This document shows positions 62,195 to 64,000 of a stretch of DNA of 64,000 bases, in pieces. Source of the stretch: Bryobacterales bacterium (lineage in GTDB: Bacteria > Acidobacteriota > Terriglobia > Bryobacterales > UBA6623); assembly GCA_028819215.1 (NCBI GenBank), contig JAPPMG010000073.1, forward strand, positions 1 to 64,000. The letters are read 5' to 3'. The notes below the pieces were generated by a model that saw only the letters and a list, made by a program, of their open reading frames with translations, was not told where the DNA came from and searched no databases. The translations under genes were made by a program, and so were the position numbers. Numbering within the stretch: position 1 is the first letter of the stretch; each line of letters begins with the position of its first letter.

Positions 62195-64000
62195 TCACTC
62201 CTGAGCGGCCTCGGCGCCGCCCTTGACAGCTCCGAGCACGCGGCGCAGCAAGCCGCGCTTGGGTGGGGCATTCGCTTCCAACTCGGCCCGCAGCGCAGCC
62301 CGCCGACGGGCGTCCCGATGCCGGGAAGTGTCCGCGGTGTCGGGTTCCGTGCCCGCGACATAGACCTCTTCCTTGCAGTTTTGGCAGTAGTGGTCGGCCA
62401 GCACTCGCTGCACGGCGCTGACGGGCACGCGAACGACGCCCTCCGGCTCTGCGAACGGTCCCGGATTCGCATAGGTGGCCAGTTGCCGGACCTTCTGCAT
62501 GAACATCGCCCAGATGGGCAACGCCGAATGCGCCCCTTCCAGTCCGAGGTCGGTGTTGTCGTCGAATCCGACCCACACCACGCAAATCAGGTCGTTGGTA
62601 AAGCCAGCGAACCACCCGTCATCGTCGGTGCCGGTCTTGCCCGCCGCGTTGGTGATGCCGTACGTCACCCGTGCCCGAATGCCCGAGCCGTACCGGATCA
62701 CATCCTGCATGATGTGCGTCACCATGTACGCCACGCGGGTGTCCATCACCGCCTGTTGCTCGACCTCGCTCTGGTACAGCGTCGCGCCTGCATCGTCGCG
62801 CACGTAGCGCACGAAGCGCGGCTCGACGCGCACGCCGCCATTGGCAAATGATGAGTACGCTGCGGCGACTTCGACCGGCGTGACCTCGTACGTGCCGAGG
62901 AACATGGAAGGGACCGGCAGGATATCGCTTCCCATCCCGGCGCGGCTGGCAAGATCGAGCACCCGCTCGTAGCCGGCCATCTGCCCCACCTTCACCGTCG
63001 CGACGTTGATCGAGCGCATCAGCGCGTAGCGCAAGCTGATCAGGCCGTAGTAGTGGTCGAGGTGGTTCGACGGCTCGTACGGAGGCTGCAATTCGCTGAA
63101 TTCGAATGAAGTGGGCTCGTCGAGCACCAGAGTGCTAGGCGTCAGCACGCCGGGCGGCGCCGGATACTGCGTGCGGGCGTACTCGGGCAGCGCGTGGCTA
63201 TAGCCGCGGTCGATGGTCAGCTGGCGTTCGCGATCCAATACGGTGTCCAGTGCGGCCGCGAACACAAACGGCTTGAAGACAGATCCCGGCTGACGCCTTG
63301 CCAGAGCGCGGTTGAGCTGGCTGCCCCCGTAGTCCCGGCCGCCGACGACCGCCTTGATTTCGCCCGTGCGGGGATCCATCGCGACCAGCGCGACCTGCGC
63401 CCGCGGGGGCTCCTGATCGCGGTAGCGCCTCTGTCGGGCGATGCGTTCGTCCACGAGCTTCATGCCCTCACGGACGGATTCGACGGCGAATTCCTGCAAC
63501 CGCTTGTCCAGCGTGGTGTACACCCAGTAGTTCTTCGTGACGAGGTCGTCTGTCTCGAAATGGCCCTTGAGGCTCTTGTTGACCAAGTCGATGTAGTACG
63601 GCGCGTCGCGCGATTCCATGTGCCCGCGCGACAGCTCGATCTCCGCGGCCGAGGCCTCTTCGAAAGTCGCGTCGTCGATGAAGCCCTCGCGCAGCATTGC
63701 CGAGAGCACCTGGTTGCGCCTGAACTTGGCCCGCTCAGGGTAGCGGTACGGGTTGAGGTAGCTAGGCCCTTGAGGCAAGCCGGCCATCAGGGCTGCCTCA
63801 GGCAGGGTCACATCTCGCACGTCCTTGTCGAAGAAGCCCCGCGCAGCCTCCCCGAAGCCGTGCACGTTGAAGCTGCCCTGCCGTCCCATGAAGACCTGGT
63901 TCGAGTAGTTTTCGAAGATCTGCTCCTTGGTCAGCCGGCCCTCGAGTTGGATGGCGATCATGGCCTCGGCAAGCTTGCGCTTCACCGTCGTTTCCCGCGT
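62195..64000 (-). CDS. Penicillin-binding protein 1A-type glycosyltransferase/transpeptidase (5' end outside window)
   Basis: 601 residues visible; the N-terminus lies beyond the right edge. The window begins inside the GT51 peptidoglycan glycosyltransferase domain (TVKRKLAEAMIAIQLE...FENYSNQVFMG...AARGFF). The transpeptidase domain carries S-x-x-K in QPGSVFKPF, S-x-N in MRSINVATVKVG, and KTG in NAAGKTGTDDDGWFAGF. The C-terminal tail has a YCQNC pair and an acidic-basic stretch. It polymerises and cross-links peptidoglycan. A TGA at 62195 gives the end. Confidence 0.95.
   Translation of the reverse strand, partial: TRETTVKRKLAEAMIAIQLEGRLTKEQIFENYSNQVFMGRQGSFNVHGFGEAARGFFDKDVRDVTLPEAALMAGLPQGPSYLNPYRYPERAKFRRNQVLSAMLREGFIDDATFEEASAAEIELSRGHMESRDAPYYIDLVNKSLKGHFETDDLVTKNYWVYTTLDKRLQEFAVESVREGMKLVDERIARQRRYRDQEPPRAQVALVAMDPRTGEIKAVVGGRDYGGSQLNRALARRQPGSVFKPFVFAAALDTVLDRERQLTIDRGYSHALPEYARTQYPAPPGVLTPSTLVLDEPTSFEFSELQPPYEPSNHLDHYYGLISLRYALMRSINVATVKVGQMAGYERVLDLASRAGMGSDILPVPSMFLGTYEVTPVEVAAAYSSFANGGVRVEPRFVRYVRDDAGATLYQSEVEQQAVMDTRVAYMVTHIMQDVIRYGSGIRARVTYGITNAAGKTGTDDDGWFAGFTNDLICVVWVGFDDNTDLGLEGAHSALPIWAMFMQKVRQLATYANPGPFAEPEGVVRVPVSAVQRVLADHYCQNCKEEVYVAGTEPDTADTSRHRDARRRAALRAELEANAPPKRGLLRRVLGAVKGGAEAAQE

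Noticed and set aside
1-64000. CRISPR arrays, tRNA or rRNA genes, prophage
   Set aside because: No regularly spaced repeats, cloverleaf-like sequences, rRNA blocks or phage structural or integrase genes were seen on reading either strand.

Overview
The window is about 64 kb of high-GC bacterial chromosome, densely coded on both strands. No rRNA or tRNA gene, CRISPR array or complete mobile element was recognised. The gene content points to Acidobacteriota, probably an environmental or marine heterotroph. Pointers are an Oar-like TonB-dependent receptor with an N-terminal carboxypeptidase-regulatory domain, a PadR regulator translationally coupled to a membrane protein with an N-terminal permease prefix, and Planctomycete-type cytochrome modules (DUF1549/DUF1553/DUF1501 and DUF1587/1592/1588/1585/DUF1552). 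There are also Tat-exported proteins, formylglycine sulfatases and a PQQ dehydrogenase. The phylum is inferred from gene content, not from a marker gene.

Layout. 0.2-9.0 kb: an outer-membrane receptor-like protein, a tandem-duplicated esterase, a class C beta-lactamase-type hydrolase, a sulfatase, a diheme cytochrome and a partly decayed small membrane protein. 9-16.7 kb: PadR plus its membrane partner, an outer-membrane barrel, an NCS2 purine/uracil-type permease with an unusual C-terminal domain and a structured leader, a P-loop kinase, a transposase scrap and a TPR lipoprotein. 16.7-23.5 kb: the large TonB receptor, guanine deaminase, and a cyclase/PQQ-dehydrogenase pair. 23.9-32.5 kb: the first cytochrome/Tat module, a GMC oxidoreductase and a TIM-barrel isomerase. 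32.8-36.8 kb: a Cache-repeat plus solute-binding gene split by a G9 tract. 37-39.2 kb: a Tat TIM-barrel protein, ispD and ispF. 39.4-46.6 kb: the second cytochrome/Tat module with a cupin, then a DUF3311/sodium symporter pair. 46.7-64 kb is mostly housekeeping: a glycosyltransferase, HAD, HNH, DksA-type regulator, leuCD, lgt, lspA, pterin dehydratase, an S41 protease, an MBL hydrolase, cytochrome c, acpP-fabF, etfBA, a second sulfatase and a penicillin-binding protein that runs off the right edge.

How the parts fit. The left 46 kb looks like a periplasmic and outer-membrane degradation and oxidation repertoire: receptors bring material in, sulfatases and esterases trim it, PQQ, GMC and c-type cytochrome enzymes oxidise it, and symporters and TIM-barrel isomerases handle products. 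The right 17 kb is lipid, envelope and electron-transfer housekeeping. The points most worth a second look are the phase-variation-like G9 tract that splits the Cache/solute-binding gene, the ABAB Cache duplication in it, the hairpin-rich leader and C-terminal fusion of the NCS2 permease, and the lanthanide-type Asp-Tyr-Asp signature in the PQQ dehydrogenase.
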